In this document: positions 29,648 through 39,205 of the stretch, piece by piece | How the letters are laid out: every line of letters begins with the position of its first letter | Position numbering within the stretch: position 1 is the first letter of the stretch | Source of the DNA: Rickettsia tamurae | Lineage (GTDB): Bacteria > Pseudomonadota > Alphaproteobacteria > Rickettsiales > Rickettsiaceae | DNA: 64,000 bases | NCBI RefSeq assembly: GCF_000751075.1 | Contig: NZ_CCMG01000002.1 | Span: 62,001 to 126,000, forward strand | Reading direction: 5' to 3' | Made by a program: the position numbers and the translations under genes | The notes under the pieces: model-generated | Seen by the model: only the letters and a program-made list of their open reading frames with translations | What the model was told of the DNA's origin: nothing | The model's database searches: none

Positions 29648-32600
29648 ATGAGTAAAGATAATACTGGATATGAAAATGATGAAGGATATGAATCCGATAT
29701 AGATGAAAAAAAACAAGAACAAGCTGCTCCCGCTCAACCTACACTAGATTCAGCTGACGATGGTTTTATCGTTACTTCTGCATCTTCTGCTCAATCTACC
29801 CCTTCAATTAGTGCTTTATTGGACAATATCTCTCCTGACGGTCAGACATCAGACCCAATAACCAAGGCTGTAAGAGAAACAATTATACAACCGCAAAAAG
29901 ATAATTTAATAGAACAAATATTAAAAGACCTGGCAGCCCTTGCAGACCGTGATTTAGCTGAACAAAAAAGAAAAGAAATAGAAGAAGAAAAAGATAAAAC
30001 ATTAAATGCTTTTTTCGGTAATCCGGCTAATAGAAAATTTATTGATAAGGCTTTAGAAAATCCTGAGCTTAAAAAGAAATTAGAATCAATAGAAATAGCC
30101 GGCTATAAAAATGTTCATAATACATTTAGTGTCGCTAGTGGATACCCTGGTGGATTTAAGCCGGTACAGTGGAAAAATCAAGTAAGTGCAAGCGATCTTA
30201 GAGCAACAGTAGTTAAAAATGATGCAGGTGATGAACTCTGTACCTTAAATGAAACAACTGTTAAAACTAAGCCTTTTACTGTAGCTAAACAAGACGGTAT
30301 TCAGGTTCAGATCAGCTCATATAGAGAAATAGATTTTCCTATAAAACTTGATAAAGCCGATGGGTCAATGCATTTGTCGATGGTAGCATTAAAAGCTGAT
30401 GGCACAAAGCCCTCCAAAGATAAAGCCGTATATTTCACTGCCCACTACGAAGAAGGACCAAACGGTAAACCTCAACTTAAAGAAATAAGCTCACCGAAAC
30501 CTTTAAAATTTGCTGGAACCGGAGATGACGCAATAGCTTATATAGAGCATGGTGGAGAAATTTATACACTTGCGGTAACACGCGGTAAATATAAAGAAAT
30601 GATGAAAGAGGTAGAACTAAACCAAGGGCAGAGCGTTGACTTATCACAAGCCGAAGATCTTATAATAGGACAAGGACAAAGTAAGGCACTAGAAACAAAC
30701 GAACCTACAATAAATCCAAATCAAGGATTACAGTCATCTATTGAAACGCCTACGTCTACTCAAACTACACAGATGCCACAGTCGCAACAAGTGAATCCAA
30801 ACCTCCTTAATGCAGCTACAGCTTTATCAGGCAGCATGCAAGATTTATTAAATTATGTAAATGCAGGTTTAACAAAAGAAACTGACGGCAATAAACAAAT
30901 TGATTTAATTAAAGAAGCAGCCACGGCAATTCTTAATAATGAGAAAAGTGATATTGCTAAAAAGCAGGCTAATATCATTGCTTTAACTGAAAATACGGTC
31001 GATAATAACGACCTCACACCGGACGCAAAAGTAGCTGGAGTAAATGCGGTATTAGAAACCATAAAAAATGATCAGAATACCCCAGACCTAGAAAAATCAA
31101 AAATGCTTGAAGCTACAGTAGCTATCGCTTTAAATTCAGAGAATCTTGAACCGAAGCAAAAACAGCAGATGTTAGAAAAGGCAGTAGATGTCGGTTTAAG
31201 TCTTAAAGATGATGCAAGTAGAGCTGCGGCAATTGACGGTATTACGGATGCTGTAATAAAAAGTAACCTTTCTACTGAAGATAAAGGGACGATGCTTATA
31301 GCAGTAGGTGATAAGGTTAATGCCTCTGAATTAAGCAATGCGGAAAAACAAAAATTATTAGGTTCTGTATTAAAGAAAGGTGTAGAAGCCCAAGTTCTCA
31401 GCTCGGAACAACAACAATTGATGCAACAGAATTTAGATAAGATTACGGCGGAACAAACTAAAAAAGATACAATAAAAAAAGTAAATGATATTTTATTTGA
31501 TCCTCTAAGTAATACTGGATTAAAAACAACAAACATACAAGCCATTACATCTAATGTTTTAGATAGTCCGGCTAAAGTAGAGGTAAAAAGTGAAATAATT
31601 GAAGGAATTACTAACACAATTGCAGGAAGCTCGCTTGAAGCTAAAGACAAAGCAGAGATTGTTAAAGGGGTAGGCGAGACTATAGCTACTCATAGTGATA
31701 CCTCTTTATCCTTACCGGATAAAGCACTTATTATGGCATCAGCGGAAAAAGGTATTGCAGAAAGTAAGACTGATTTACCTGATAGAGAGCTAATGACTAA
31801 AGGATTAGTAGACGGTATTTATGAAGGCAAAGGAGGTCCTGAAATAACTAAGGCAGTTTCTAGTGGGATCGATAATAGTAATATTAATGACTCTGAGAAA
31901 GAAGCACTTAAAAAAGCTAAAGATGCAGCGAGTGAGGCAGCTTTAGATAGAGAAACTCAAAATTTAACTGAAGGGTTAAAAGGACAGAATATAGAAGAAC
32001 CCAAGCCTCTCGATGATATATATAACAAAGCCCAAGATGTAGCTAATGCATTAAAAAATGTTATTACCCCTGTTTTAGATGCTCATCCTGAAAAACGTGA
32101 AGTCTCAAAAGAAGAAGTTGTGAAAAAAACTTCAAATATATTAAATGATATCTCTAAGCTTGCAGTTGAGAAAGTCAATAATATTCGTGCTATGCTTTCT
32201 CCATATGGTAATCTTAAAACTCTCGAAGAAAAAAGAGCTGAATCAACAAAAAAAGTAGATGAGCTGGTAAAGGAATTTGGTACTAAATCTTCTACTGAAG
32301 AACAGCAAAGTTTCATTAAAGCTAATTTAATTGATGATAAAACTTTATCTAAAGAGGTACGTTTACAAACTATAGATAAGTTATTACAAGAACAAAAACG
32401 AGCAGACGCAGTTGAAAACCGTAGTGTTAAAACGGAAGATGTAAGGGTAGTATCAGGACAGTCTGAATTAAAACCTATAAGTAAAGATGAGCCGGATATT
32501 GAAAAAGCTAAAATGGTAGTAGAAAGAGATAGAGTTAATATCAAAGATAATATAAAAATTATGGGAGCATTAATGAATGCAAGAGATAGCATTCAGTCGG

Positions 32601-32656
32601 AAAATTTAAATAAATCAATACCTATTAAAAGAGAGTCTTCTCCTCCACAACGCTGA
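29648..32656 (+). CDS. sca4: Sca4 (D antigen), cytoplasmic-type surface cell antigen
   Basis: The 1002-residue acidic, helical protein starts MSKDNTGYENDEGYESDIDE, the recognised Sca4/geneD N-terminus. It lacks both a signal peptide and an autotransporter barrel, unlike other Sca proteins. The region after about residue 385 is a run of amphipathic helices. In spotted-fever species Sca4 is secreted into the host and binds vinculin through helical segments, lowering tension at cell junctions during spread. The reading frame is intact, with GGTTTT between a weak ribosome binding site (AGAGG) and the ATG. Confidence 0.95.
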   Translation: MSKDNTGYENDEGYESDIDEKKQEQAAPAQPTLDSADDGFIVTSASSAQSTPSISALLDNISPDGQTSDPITKAVRETIIQPQKDNLIEQILKDLAALADRDLAEQKRKEIEEEKDKTLNAFFGNPANRKFIDKALENPELKKKLESIEIAGYKNVHNTFSVASGYPGGFKPVQWKNQVSASDLRATVVKNDAGDELCTLNETTVKTKPFTVAKQDGIQVQISSYREIDFPIKLDKADGSMHLSMVALKADGTKPSKDKAVYFTAHYEEGPNGKPQLKEISSPKPLKFAGTGDDAIAYIEHGGEIYTLAVTRGKYKEMMKEVELNQGQSVDLSQAEDLIIGQGQSKALETNEPTINPNQGLQSSIETPTSTQTTQMPQSQQVNPNLLNAATALSGSMQDLLNYVNAGLTKETDGNKQIDLIKEAATAILNNEKSDIAKKQANIIALTENTVDNNDLTPDAKVAGVNAVLETIKNDQNTPDLEKSKMLEATVAIALNSENLEPKQKQQMLEKAVDVGLSLKDDASRAAAIDGITDAVIKSNLSTEDKGTMLIAVGDKVNASELSNAEKQKLLGSVLKKGVEAQVLSSEQQQLMQQNLDKITAEQTKKDTIKKVNDILFDPLSNTGLKTTNIQAITSNVLDSPAKVEVKSEIIEGITNTIAGSSLEAKDKAEIVKGVGETIATHSDTSLSLPDKALIMASAEKGIAESKTDLPDRELMTKGLVDGIYEGKGGPEITKAVSSGIDNSNINDSEKEALKKAKDAASEAALDRETQNLTEGLKGQNIEEPKPLDDIYNKAQDVANALKNVITPVLDAHPEKREVSKEEVVKKTSNILNDISKLAVEKVNNIRAMLSPYGNLKTLEEKRAESTKKVDELVKEFGTKSSTEEQQSFIKANLIDDKTLSKEVRLQTIDKLLQEQKRADAVENRSVKTEDVRVVSGQSELKPISKDEPDIEKAKMVVERDRVNIKDNIKIMGALMNARDSIQSENLNKSIPIKRESSPPQR

Positions 32657-32680
32657 TCAAGATTTGTATTCTGTATATTA

Positions 32681-32874
32681 TAAAGGCAAGCGATGTCATT
32701 CCCGCAAAAGCGGGAATCTAGTAAAACGTATAAAAAATAAGTTTTTTATATGTTTATTTTATTAAATATGTAACTTCTGTATCAATATTAAAGTTATTTT
32801 TCCAGGTTCCCGCTTCCGCGGCGGGGATGACATAAATGATATCAAAACATAATCAGGATGACAGCTTGCCTTTA
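32681..32874. repeat. Nested palindromic elements between sca4 and the XRE regulator
   Basis: Outer arms TAAAGGCAAGC / GCTTGCCTTTA enclose a GTCATTCCCGC ... GGGGATGACAT element. The stop codon of the regulator gene (32872-32874) lies in the right outer arm. The genes converge here, so the hairpins could end both transcripts. Confidence 0.8.
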
Positions 32875-33264
32875 TGCATTAGTTTTTAGTTTTTCTTTTC
32901 CAGCTAAACATTTTACTAAATTATTAACGGCTTGTTGTTCTTCCGTGCTATTAATTTTCATAAAATTTCTTGAAACTTCAATGCACATACGTTGATGTTG
33001 AGTATGTACGGGCTGCGGTTTATTAGCTTCTTCTAAACCTTCAAAGAAATAATCAATATTCCTATCTAAAGCTTCTGCGATTAGTACTAGCCTTCCTACA
33101 GAAATTCTATTAATTGCTTTTTCGTATTTTTGTAATTGTTGATGAGTAACATCAATTACTTCAGCAAGTTGTTGACGAGACAGCCCCTTAGCGAGTCTTA
33201 AAGAATAAATTTTCTTGCCGATAAAACTATCGATTTTTTGTATAATATCGTTTTTTCTACCCAT
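32872..33264 (-). CDS. XRE-family helix-turn-helix regulator
   Basis: The 130-residue protein has an N-terminal Cro/C1-type HTH (about residues 18-72: IYSLRLAKGLSRQQLAEVID, VTHQQLQKYEKAINRIS). NIDYFFEGLEE follows, then a short helical tail (STEEQQAVNNLVKCLAG). A ribosome binding site (AGGAG) precedes the ATG. Similar proteins are common in Alphaproteobacteria; the target is unknown. It could regulate itself or the adjacent AT-rich region. Confidence 0.88.
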   Translation of the reverse strand: MGRKNDIIQKIDSFIGKKIYSLRLAKGLSRQQLAEVIDVTHQQLQKYEKAINRISVGRLVLIAEALDRNIDYFFEGLEEANKPQPVHTQHQRMCIEVSRNFMKINSTEEQQAVNNLVKCLAGKEKLKTNA

Positions 33265-33791
33265 TATTTTCTCCTTGGTTACTAATTATATCTATATTTA
33301 AAAATTTTCTTTGAACAAAAATGATATTATCCTATATTATTATAAAACATGTGGTATTAATAATTTAATACCATTAAACTTATCCAATTGTAAGTAGAGA
33401 TAATACTATAAATTAATATTATAAGCAACTATAAAATAATATTTTTTAAGTTTTTATAATCATTTGGTAAATAATTATTAAAGAATCGTGCAAAATTATT
33501 TCTTATCAAATAAAAATATCATAAGAACTTTAAAATTATTTTAAAGATAAAATATGAATATCTTATGTTTTAAAAACTTATTTACTGAAGCATAAATTAC
33601 AATTTATAAAAAAATAAAATTTTGGTGCATTATAGAAAAATATAAAATTAATGCAAAGGAAAATTTCATTTCTATATTAATATTTCAAATCAAGGATAAA
33701 GTATAGTTTCATTTTAATTATAAATTAATTATTTACAGCGAACTTATTTAAGATTAAATATAAAATTAATAATAACAACTTAGCTTTTATA
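33265..33791. other. 527-base AT-rich gap with no gene
   Basis: This interval separates the start codons of the divergent XRE regulator and BrkB-type gene. It is almost entirely A and T, with many direct repeats of ATAAAATTAAT character. It has no open frame of note, no RPE and no RNA structure I can support. It may hold the two promoters and an operator. Confidence 0.6.
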
Positions 33792-34619
33792 ATGAGAAAA
33801 ATTTTTAATTGTCTTTACGTAGCCTTATTTAGAACAATAGAAGATGATGGCGTTGAACATTCGGGATATATGTCATTCATGATACTTTTATCTATTTTCC
33901 CTTTCCTAGTATTCTTATTAGCTTTAACAAGCTTTTTAGGAGCTTCAGAACTTGGTCAAAATTTTATACAAATTTTTCTAGAGAGTCTTCCAGAGCAAGC
34001 AACAGAATCAATAGAAAAGAGAATACGAGAATTACTAAGTGCTCCTCCTCAAAGTTTAATGAATCTTGCCATAGTAGGCAGTATTTGGACTGCTTCTTCT
34101 TTTGTAGAATGTTTAAGGACTATTTTAAATCGTGTATATCAAATAAAATCTCCCCCCCCTTATATAAGAAGAAGATTACTTAGTATTATACAGTTTCTTA
34201 TAATTAGTGCCTTGATTACCTTTACTATGTTTCTTTTAGTGGTGATTCCAATATTATTTACAAAAATTCCGATAATATTAGAGACCATTGAAAAATATAA
34301 GATCATTTTAAATTTTATAAGATATTCTTTAATTTTAATTTTATTATTTTTAGGTGCCTCGTCTTTGTATTATATATTACCTAATGTAAAACTAAATTTT
34401 ATTGATGTATGTCCAGGGGCTTTATTAACTGTAATATTATGGATAATAAGCGGCCATTTGCTTTCAACTTATATAGTCTACTATAATCAATTAAATCTAA
34501 TGTATGGTTCCCTTGGTAGTATAATAGTTACATTAATATTCTTCTATATTATAAATATGATATTTATCTATGGTGCGGAATTTAATTATCTAATGAAAAA
34601 TTATGAAAATATAGAGTGA
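33792..34619 (+). CDS. YihY/BrkB family inner-membrane protein
   Basis: The 275-residue protein has about six hydrophobic spans and the family pattern near the N-terminus (HSGYMSFMILLSIFPFLVFL). NLAIVGSIWTASSFVECLRT, LNRVYQIKSPPPYIRRRLLS and the end FIYGAEFNYLMKNYENIE are also typical. The old name Rbn (RNase BN) for this family is a misassignment. The function is unknown. Confidence 0.85.
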   Translation: MRKIFNCLYVALFRTIEDDGVEHSGYMSFMILLSIFPFLVFLLALTSFLGASELGQNFIQIFLESLPEQATESIEKRIRELLSAPPQSLMNLAIVGSIWTASSFVECLRTILNRVYQIKSPPPYIRRRLLSIIQFLIISALITFTMFLLVVIPILFTKIPIILETIEKYKIILNFIRYSLILILLFLGASSLYYILPNVKLNFIDVCPGALLTVILWIISGHLLSTYIVYYNQLNLMYGSLGSIIVTLIFFYIINMIFIYGAEFNYLMKNYENIE

Positions 34620-34641
34620 AGTGCGGCTTAAAACACTTCAT

Positions 34642-34680
34642 AAGTATTTAATTTTACAAAAATAAAATACTTTTATTTTT
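34642..34680 (+). terminator. Possible terminator after the BrkB-type gene
   Basis: AAGTATTT and AAATACTT form an 8-base AT stem followed by TTATTTTTT. A second stem, TGAAGTG / CACTTCA (34617-34640), overlaps the stop codon just before it. Neither is GC-rich, so the call is tentative. Confidence 0.35.
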
Positions 34681-34711
34681 TAGTTTTTAGGTTTTGTGAA
34701 CAAAATACAAA

Positions 34712-35545
34712 TTATTTAAAAAACTCCGGTTTAAATAACATAAAGCTATCCTGAGATGATGTAGGTAATGGAGTTAAATTATATTGCGGATCGAAAGCGT
34801 TCCCATAAATTTTTTCTATTTTTTGGAGCGAATTTGGAGATTTTAAAGCCAATAATATTGATTTTAAAATAGTAAAAATTGCTATATACGGATCGGTTTC
34901 GGGGGAAGATAAGCGATGTTCTAAACGTTTTGGAAAAGAATTTGGAATTCTTACGGCTACGCTTCTATTATTTCCACCGTACGATATATGTGTAGGAGCC
35001 ATAAATTTTTTATTTATCCGTGAATAATCTAGAGTAGTCGGCATAAAAGCGAGTAGGGTGTCTAACATATAGTGACATAGCCCTTGTGCTGCTAAAATTA
35101 TATAATAATCATTGAAATCGGAATTAAAATTAATATGAAAATGCATACTATTACCATAATCATCCAAAAACGGCTTAGGAGAAAAATCTATATAACCGTT
35201 TAACTGCTGTGCCATTTTTTTTAAAATAGTTTTAACCTCTAATATATTTTTTATATATTGTATTAAGTTTACAGAAGGAGGAAGATCTATTTCAAATTGG
35301 TTATTGCCTTTTTCTTTTTTTATTTTAGAAATTTTAAATCTAGCTAAGTATTTTCTTGAAAGTATTTCAAATTTAGCTATATCAATATTGTGGCTTAAAT
35401 AAAACTCTATTTCTACGCCAATAATAGGGATTAGGTTATAGTCTTGATGAAATTGTGCTATTATTTTTTCCAGCTGTTTATTTTTTTGTAAACGACCGGA
35501 TAAAGTATTAATAAAACTATTATAATTAATATGGGGTATTTTCAT
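34712..35545 (-). CDS. Glutamine-synthetase-like protein (short, atypical)
   Basis: The 277-residue protein has catalytic-domain motifs of the glutamine synthetase superfamily. These are GVEIEFYLSH (metal Glu), GNSMHFHINFN (metal/ATP His), APTHISYGGNNRSVAVRIP and EHRLSSPETDPYIAIFTIL. Typical GS has 440-470 residues with an N-terminal beta-grasp domain; here that domain is absent and the catalytic part is abridged. It is probably a GS-like ligase acting on another amine, or a non-glutamine enzyme. It starts head to head with pgeF, with the start codons overlapping. Confidence 0.75.
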   Translation of the reverse strand: MKIPHINYNSFINTLSGRLQKNKQLEKIIAQFHQDYNLIPIIGVEIEFYLSHNIDIAKFEILSRKYLARFKISKIKKEKGNNQFEIDLPPSVNLIQYIKNILEVKTILKKMAQQLNGYIDFSPKPFLDDYGNSMHFHINFNSDFNDYYIILAAQGLCHYMLDTLLAFMPTTLDYSRINKKFMAPTHISYGGNNRSVAVRIPNSFPKRLEHRLSSPETDPYIAIFTILKSILLALKSPNSLQKIEKIYGNAFDPQYNLTPLPTSSQDSFMLFKPEFFK

Positions 35546-36266
35546 GGAAGGATTAATAAACGGATCAGTTTATTATAAAATTTTTGATAAAACATTCAAT
35601 AATTCTAGTCATAGATATATAAAAAAAAATAACTCTATAAATGAAACAGAAATAGTTGAAAACAAAAAATCTATTACTACTTATTTTAAAGCACAAGATA
35701 TTTTAATTTTAAACCAAGTACATGGCAATCAAATTGTTAATGCTGATGAGTTCATAATTGCCGTACCTGAGGCAGATGGAAGCATTACAACTAAGAAAAA
35801 TTTAGTATTAGCGGTACAATCGGCAGATTGTGTACCGGTATTACTTGCAAGCGGTGACGGTAAAATAATCGGAGCGGCACATGGAGGTTGGAAAGGAAGT
35901 ATAAATAATATTATTAGTAATATAGTTACTAAAATGGCAGAAAAAGGAGCAAAGAATTTAATAGCAGTGATAGGTCCTGCTATAGCTCAAAGTTCATATG
36001 AAGTTGATGATGAATATTATAAAGCTTTCTTAAGTAAGGATATTAACAATAAACAGTTTTTTATAAACTCTATAAAAGAAAATCATTATATGTTTGATTT
36101 ACCGGCTTTTGTAGAGTTAAAACTTAAAGAAGCAGGTGTCAAAGATATAAAAAATATTGCTGAAAATACTTACACAAATCCGTTAAAATATCCAAGTAAA
36201 AGACGCTTATATCATTTGCAAGAACCTTATAATCAGAATATATTATCAGCTATCGTAATTAAATAA
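35544..36266 (+). CDS. pgeF: Peptidoglycan editing factor PgeF (YfiH / multicopper polyphenol oxidase family)
   Basis: The 240-residue protein contains QVHGNQIVNADE, ADCVPVLLASGDGKIIGAAH (Cys and His of the metal site) and HGGWKGSINNIISNIV. IGPAIAQSSYEVDDEYYKAF and ENTYTNPLKYPSKRRLYHLQ follow. PgeF removes wrongly incorporated L-Ser from muropeptide precursors; eukaryotic homologues (LACC1) act as purine nucleosidases. TATGGGGTATTTTC upstream of the ATG provides a plausible binding site. Confidence 0.9.
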   Translation: MEGLINGSVYYKIFDKTFNNSSHRYIKKNNSINETEIVENKKSITTYFKAQDILILNQVHGNQIVNADEFIIAVPEADGSITTKKNLVLAVQSADCVPVLLASGDGKIIGAAHGGWKGSINNIISNIVTKMAEKGAKNLIAVIGPAIAQSSYEVDDEYYKAFLSKDINNKQFFINSIKENHYMFDLPAFVELKLKEAGVKDIKNIAENTYTNPLKYPSKRRLYHLQEPYNQNILSAIVIK

Positions 36267-36268
36267 TG

Positions 36269-36520
36269 GCATTGCTAAATAAATATTGATGGTTTGAAAA
36301 AGCTACGTCATTGCAAGGAGACGTTGTTGCATGGATCGAAAAACGCACTGGGTGTCATACCGTGGCTTGACCACGGTATCCAGAAAAATAACTTAAAATA
36401 CTAATAATCTTAGTATTTTAAACTGGATCCCGCGATCAAGTCGCGGGATGACACTGGAAAAACTGATACACGCAACAATGCTCGCTCGCAATAACGATAT
36501 CTATCTTTATTTAGCAATGC
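36269..36520. repeat. Four-layer nest of palindromic elements
   Basis: From outside in: GCATTGCTAAATAAA / TTTATTTAGCAATGC; then CGTCATTGCAAGGAG / GCTCGCAATAACG; then TTGTTGCATGGATCG / ACACGCAACAA; then GTCATACCGTGGCTTGACC ... CAAGTCGCGGGATGAC. All lie between pgeF and the deformylase-like gene with no coding potential. Confidence 0.85.
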
Positions 36521-36553
36521 AAAAATAACTCTTCATTTATCCGGAGTATATTA

Positions 36554-37105
36554 ATGAATCAAGAGAAACATTACTATCAAATAGTTTATGCACCAAACGA
36601 TATTTTTAAAAAACAAGCAGAATATATAGACATTGTTGATGATAATATTCGTACTATTGTTGATAAAATGCTTCAGACTTTACATATAGAAAGGGCAGTG
36701 GGCTTGGGTGCTAATATGGTAGGAATATTAAAGCGTATAGCGGTAGTTGACCTACATGAAAATAATAAATCATCGCCTATAGTTTTTATTAATCCGGAAA
36801 TAACTTATTTTTCGGAAGAAAAACAAACTTTTATTGAGGGTTCTTTATCGTTTCCAGGCATTGAAGCATCTATTACACGATCAAAAGCAATCAAGGTAAA
36901 GTATCTTGATTATAACGGTAATAAGCAAGAACTAGCAGCAGAAGGCTTTTTAGCAACTGTAATTCAGCATGAAATAGATTATTTAAACGGCAAAACTTTC
37001 TTAGATTATTTATCAAAACTTAAGCATGATACACTACTTAAAAAGATGCTAAAGCATATAAAACTCCATCCTCCACATATTCACGGTAGCGGTTGTAGGC
37101 ATTAA
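36554..37105 (+). CDS. Peptide deformylase-like protein lacking metal ligands
   Basis: The 183-residue protein has the deformylase fold motifs in the right places, but each is altered. The GxGLAAxQ motif reads VGLGANMVG (about 49-57). The Cys ligand in EGCLS is Ser97 (EGSLSFPG). The HExxH zinc motif reads HEIDY (139-143), so the second His ligand is Tyr143. Two of three metal ligands are therefore missing, and formyl-Met hydrolysis by the known mechanism looks impossible. The frame is otherwise intact with a His-rich end (HPPHIHGSGCRH). It is probably a paralogue with another role; the true def lies elsewhere. Confidence 0.88.
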   Translation: MNQEKHYYQIVYAPNDIFKKQAEYIDIVDDNIRTIVDKMLQTLHIERAVGLGANMVGILKRIAVVDLHENNKSSPIVFINPEITYFSEEKQTFIEGSLSFPGIEASITRSKAIKVKYLDYNGNKQELAAEGFLATVIQHEIDYLNGKTFLDYLSKLKHDTLLKKMLKHIKLHPPHIHGSGCRH

Positions 37106-37153
37106 TTAATTCTTAAAATTTATTTTTATTAATAAATATGGAGGAAATATTTT

Positions 37154-38387
37154 ATGTATCAACAACAACCGAATATATCTAATCAATATCCGGAAGAATG
37201 CTATATATCACAAGAAAAAGGAATACTTAGAACACCTCGCAATTTATACAATAATTCATTAGAAAATATACCATTTGCAAAATGGATGAGATCTAAAGAA
37301 GGAGTAACATCAACAGTAATATATTTATATTTACAGACAATTAAAGATTTACAAAAGGCTTTAGTATTCGGAATTGCCGACGCCGCAACACTTCTAGCAT
37401 ATCTTTGTTATAACGGTTTTGGTGACAAACTAAATATAGATAAAATAAAGTTATTTATAGCTGTAGGAAAAAACTTAGGTAGCGAAATATGTACGCGATA
37501 TATGGAAGGACAAAATGATGAAACTTTTGACCTTACTGAATTTTTACAAAATAATAAATCTTTTAAATAAAGCCGAGCGATTTGCTAATATATGTAAATC
37601 TAATGCAACAAATACTTCTAATGATACTGTATTATATAAGGATACAGTTTTAGAAGCTTTTCGTCCATTTCTTAGAGCGTATTTGCTTGACATTTTTAAA
37701 ATTCATTTAACATTACAAGATAAAATAGAGTATTATGGACATAGAGGAACTATAAAGTATATAGGAAAAAGCGTTATTGAAAAAGTGTTTGATTTTGGCG
37801 AGAAAATTCATGAATTTATTGACACCGGTAACAATAAAAACGTTAGTACTAATGTCAATACTAGTGGAGCTACCACTGCCGTAACAACTACTACTACAAC
37901 TTATTCAAATAATCATAAACCTTATAAAACTACTGAAATCAGAAATGAACATAATAAATGTTACGGTGAAATACGTGAAGAAACAATAAAAACACATATA
38001 AAATTTAGATTAAATAAACATTATCCAATAACAATTATAGAATATAGATCTCTTTCTCTTCCTGATAAAATAATCCCTGGCTGATCTTTTGATTTTAAGT
38101 TTGTTCTTAGCGGTCCTAACGGCGATAAGATGGAGGCAAAAGATAACGCTTATCTAGGAATTAATTATAATCTTGAAGGTAAAATATGTAAATTAACTGT
38201 ACCAAATCCTCCCGTAGTTTCTTAAAACCCTCTTTGGCCTGCTTTAGTCATGTATCATGGTCAGATTTATACATTACCTGTAAATAGTGGACACTATAAC
38301 TACTTAGTACAAAAAGTATATGAACATAGCGGAATGGTAACAATAGGGCATGAAGATCCTCCTTATTCTTTAGAATTAATAGGTTGA
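37154..38387 (+). pseudogene. Unknown protein with a Sel1-like repeat; one frameshift and two in-frame stops
   Basis: The first frame (37154-37570) carries a repeat-like segment: KALVFGIADAATLLAYLCYN and FIAVGKNLGSEICTRYMEG. A frameshift in the A/T run near 37560 leads to a second frame (AERFANICKSNATNTSND, FRPFLRAYLLDIFKIHL, then a Thr-rich linker). That frame is closed by TGA at 38082-38084 and TAA further on, yet sensible sequence continues in the same frame (SFDFKFVLSGPNGDKMEAKD; LVQKVYEHSGMVTIGHEDPP) to a stop at 38385-38387. The TGA stands where a Trp codon would fit. The repeat segment resembles those at 52-55 kb. Confidence 0.65.
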
Positions 38388-38449
38388 TATTTTTAGTTTT
38401 CTGATATGGGAGTATGGCTAAACTACAAGAAGGAGATGAGAAGCAAAAA

Positions 38450-39145
38450 TCACATTTTCACAAGTCGCAGCCAAGCTTCCCAGTCACGTTTGCCTAAATC
38501 TTTTTCAAACGATAATAAGTCTTTTACCGTCTGCTTACATATTTCTACGGAAGGGATTATAAGCTCTTGTTCTTTTGTGAAATTTAGTAAACATTGCGTT
38601 TTACAAGCTTGTTCTAAATGGTAAGTATAAAACATAGCTTCATGGATAGTTTTGCCGCAGGTAATAGCACCGTGATTACGAAGTAACATCACGTAATTTT
38701 GCTTAAGGTCATTAACAAGTCTAGTGCTTTGCTTGTCAGCATCTAGCACTAGAGAATTATAATCATGATATGATATTCTATCGTAAAAATGTAATGCCCA
38801 TTGACTGATCGGTAAAAGCCCGCATTTTAAAGCAGAAACGGCAATAGCTGCAGGAGTATGATAATGAAAAATGGCAGAAATATCAGAGCGTGCTTTATAA
38901 ATACTACCATGAATAAAGTAACCGGTTTTATTATATTGATATTCTTCCCCTTCTAAAATTTTTCCGTCTAAACTAACTTTTAAAAGATTCTCTGTAGTTA
39001 CTTCTTCAAACCTTAGTCCAAAAGGATAAATATAGTAAAAATCGGCATTTTTAGGTCTTGCGGATAGATGCGTATAAGTATGATCATCCAGCGATAAATA
39101 CGCCATTATTCGGTAAGCGGCAGCTAAATTATATTTTATATCCAT
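38450..39145 (-). CDS. Class II aldolase / adducin family protein
   Basis: The 231-residue protein has [20 protein letters not shown] (substrate phosphate region), the zinc pair in [20 protein letters not shown], and the third His in [20 protein letters not shown]. Relatives include fuculose-phosphate and ribulose-phosphate 4-aldolases/epimerases, but adducin-head homologues in Rickettsiales have no proven substrate. The frame looks intact. Confidence 0.88.
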   Translation of the reverse strand: MDIKYNLAAAYRIMAYLSLDDHTYTHLSARPKNADFYYIYPFGLRFEEVTTENLLKVSLDGKILEGEEYQYNKTGYFIHGSIYKARSDISAIFHYHTPAAIAVSALKCGLLPISQWALHFYDRISYHDYNSLVLDADKQSTRLVNDLKQNYVMLLRNHGAITCGKTIHEAMFYTYHLEQACKTQCLLNFTKEQELIIPSVEICKQTVKDLLSFEKDLGKRDWEAWLRLVKM

Positions 39146-39205
39146 TATTGTTAAAATCTATATTGGTTTTATGTTATTCTCGCGTAGACTGGTTTTTTAT
39201 TGTCT

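Noticed and set aside
31072..31650. A 192-residue minus-strand frame opposite sca4
   Set aside because: Antisense shadow: the Ser/Phe/Leu-rich composition is the complement of the Lys/Glu/Ala helices of Sca4.
33265..33791. A possible replication origin, because of the long AT-rich gap next to an XRE regulator
   Set aside because: I find no DnaA-box cluster that stands out from the AT background, and no dnaA, hemE or parAB-type neighbours.
38406..38624. A 72-residue plus-strand frame overlapping the aldolase gene end
   Set aside because: Most of it lies antisense to the conserved C-terminus of the class II aldolase.
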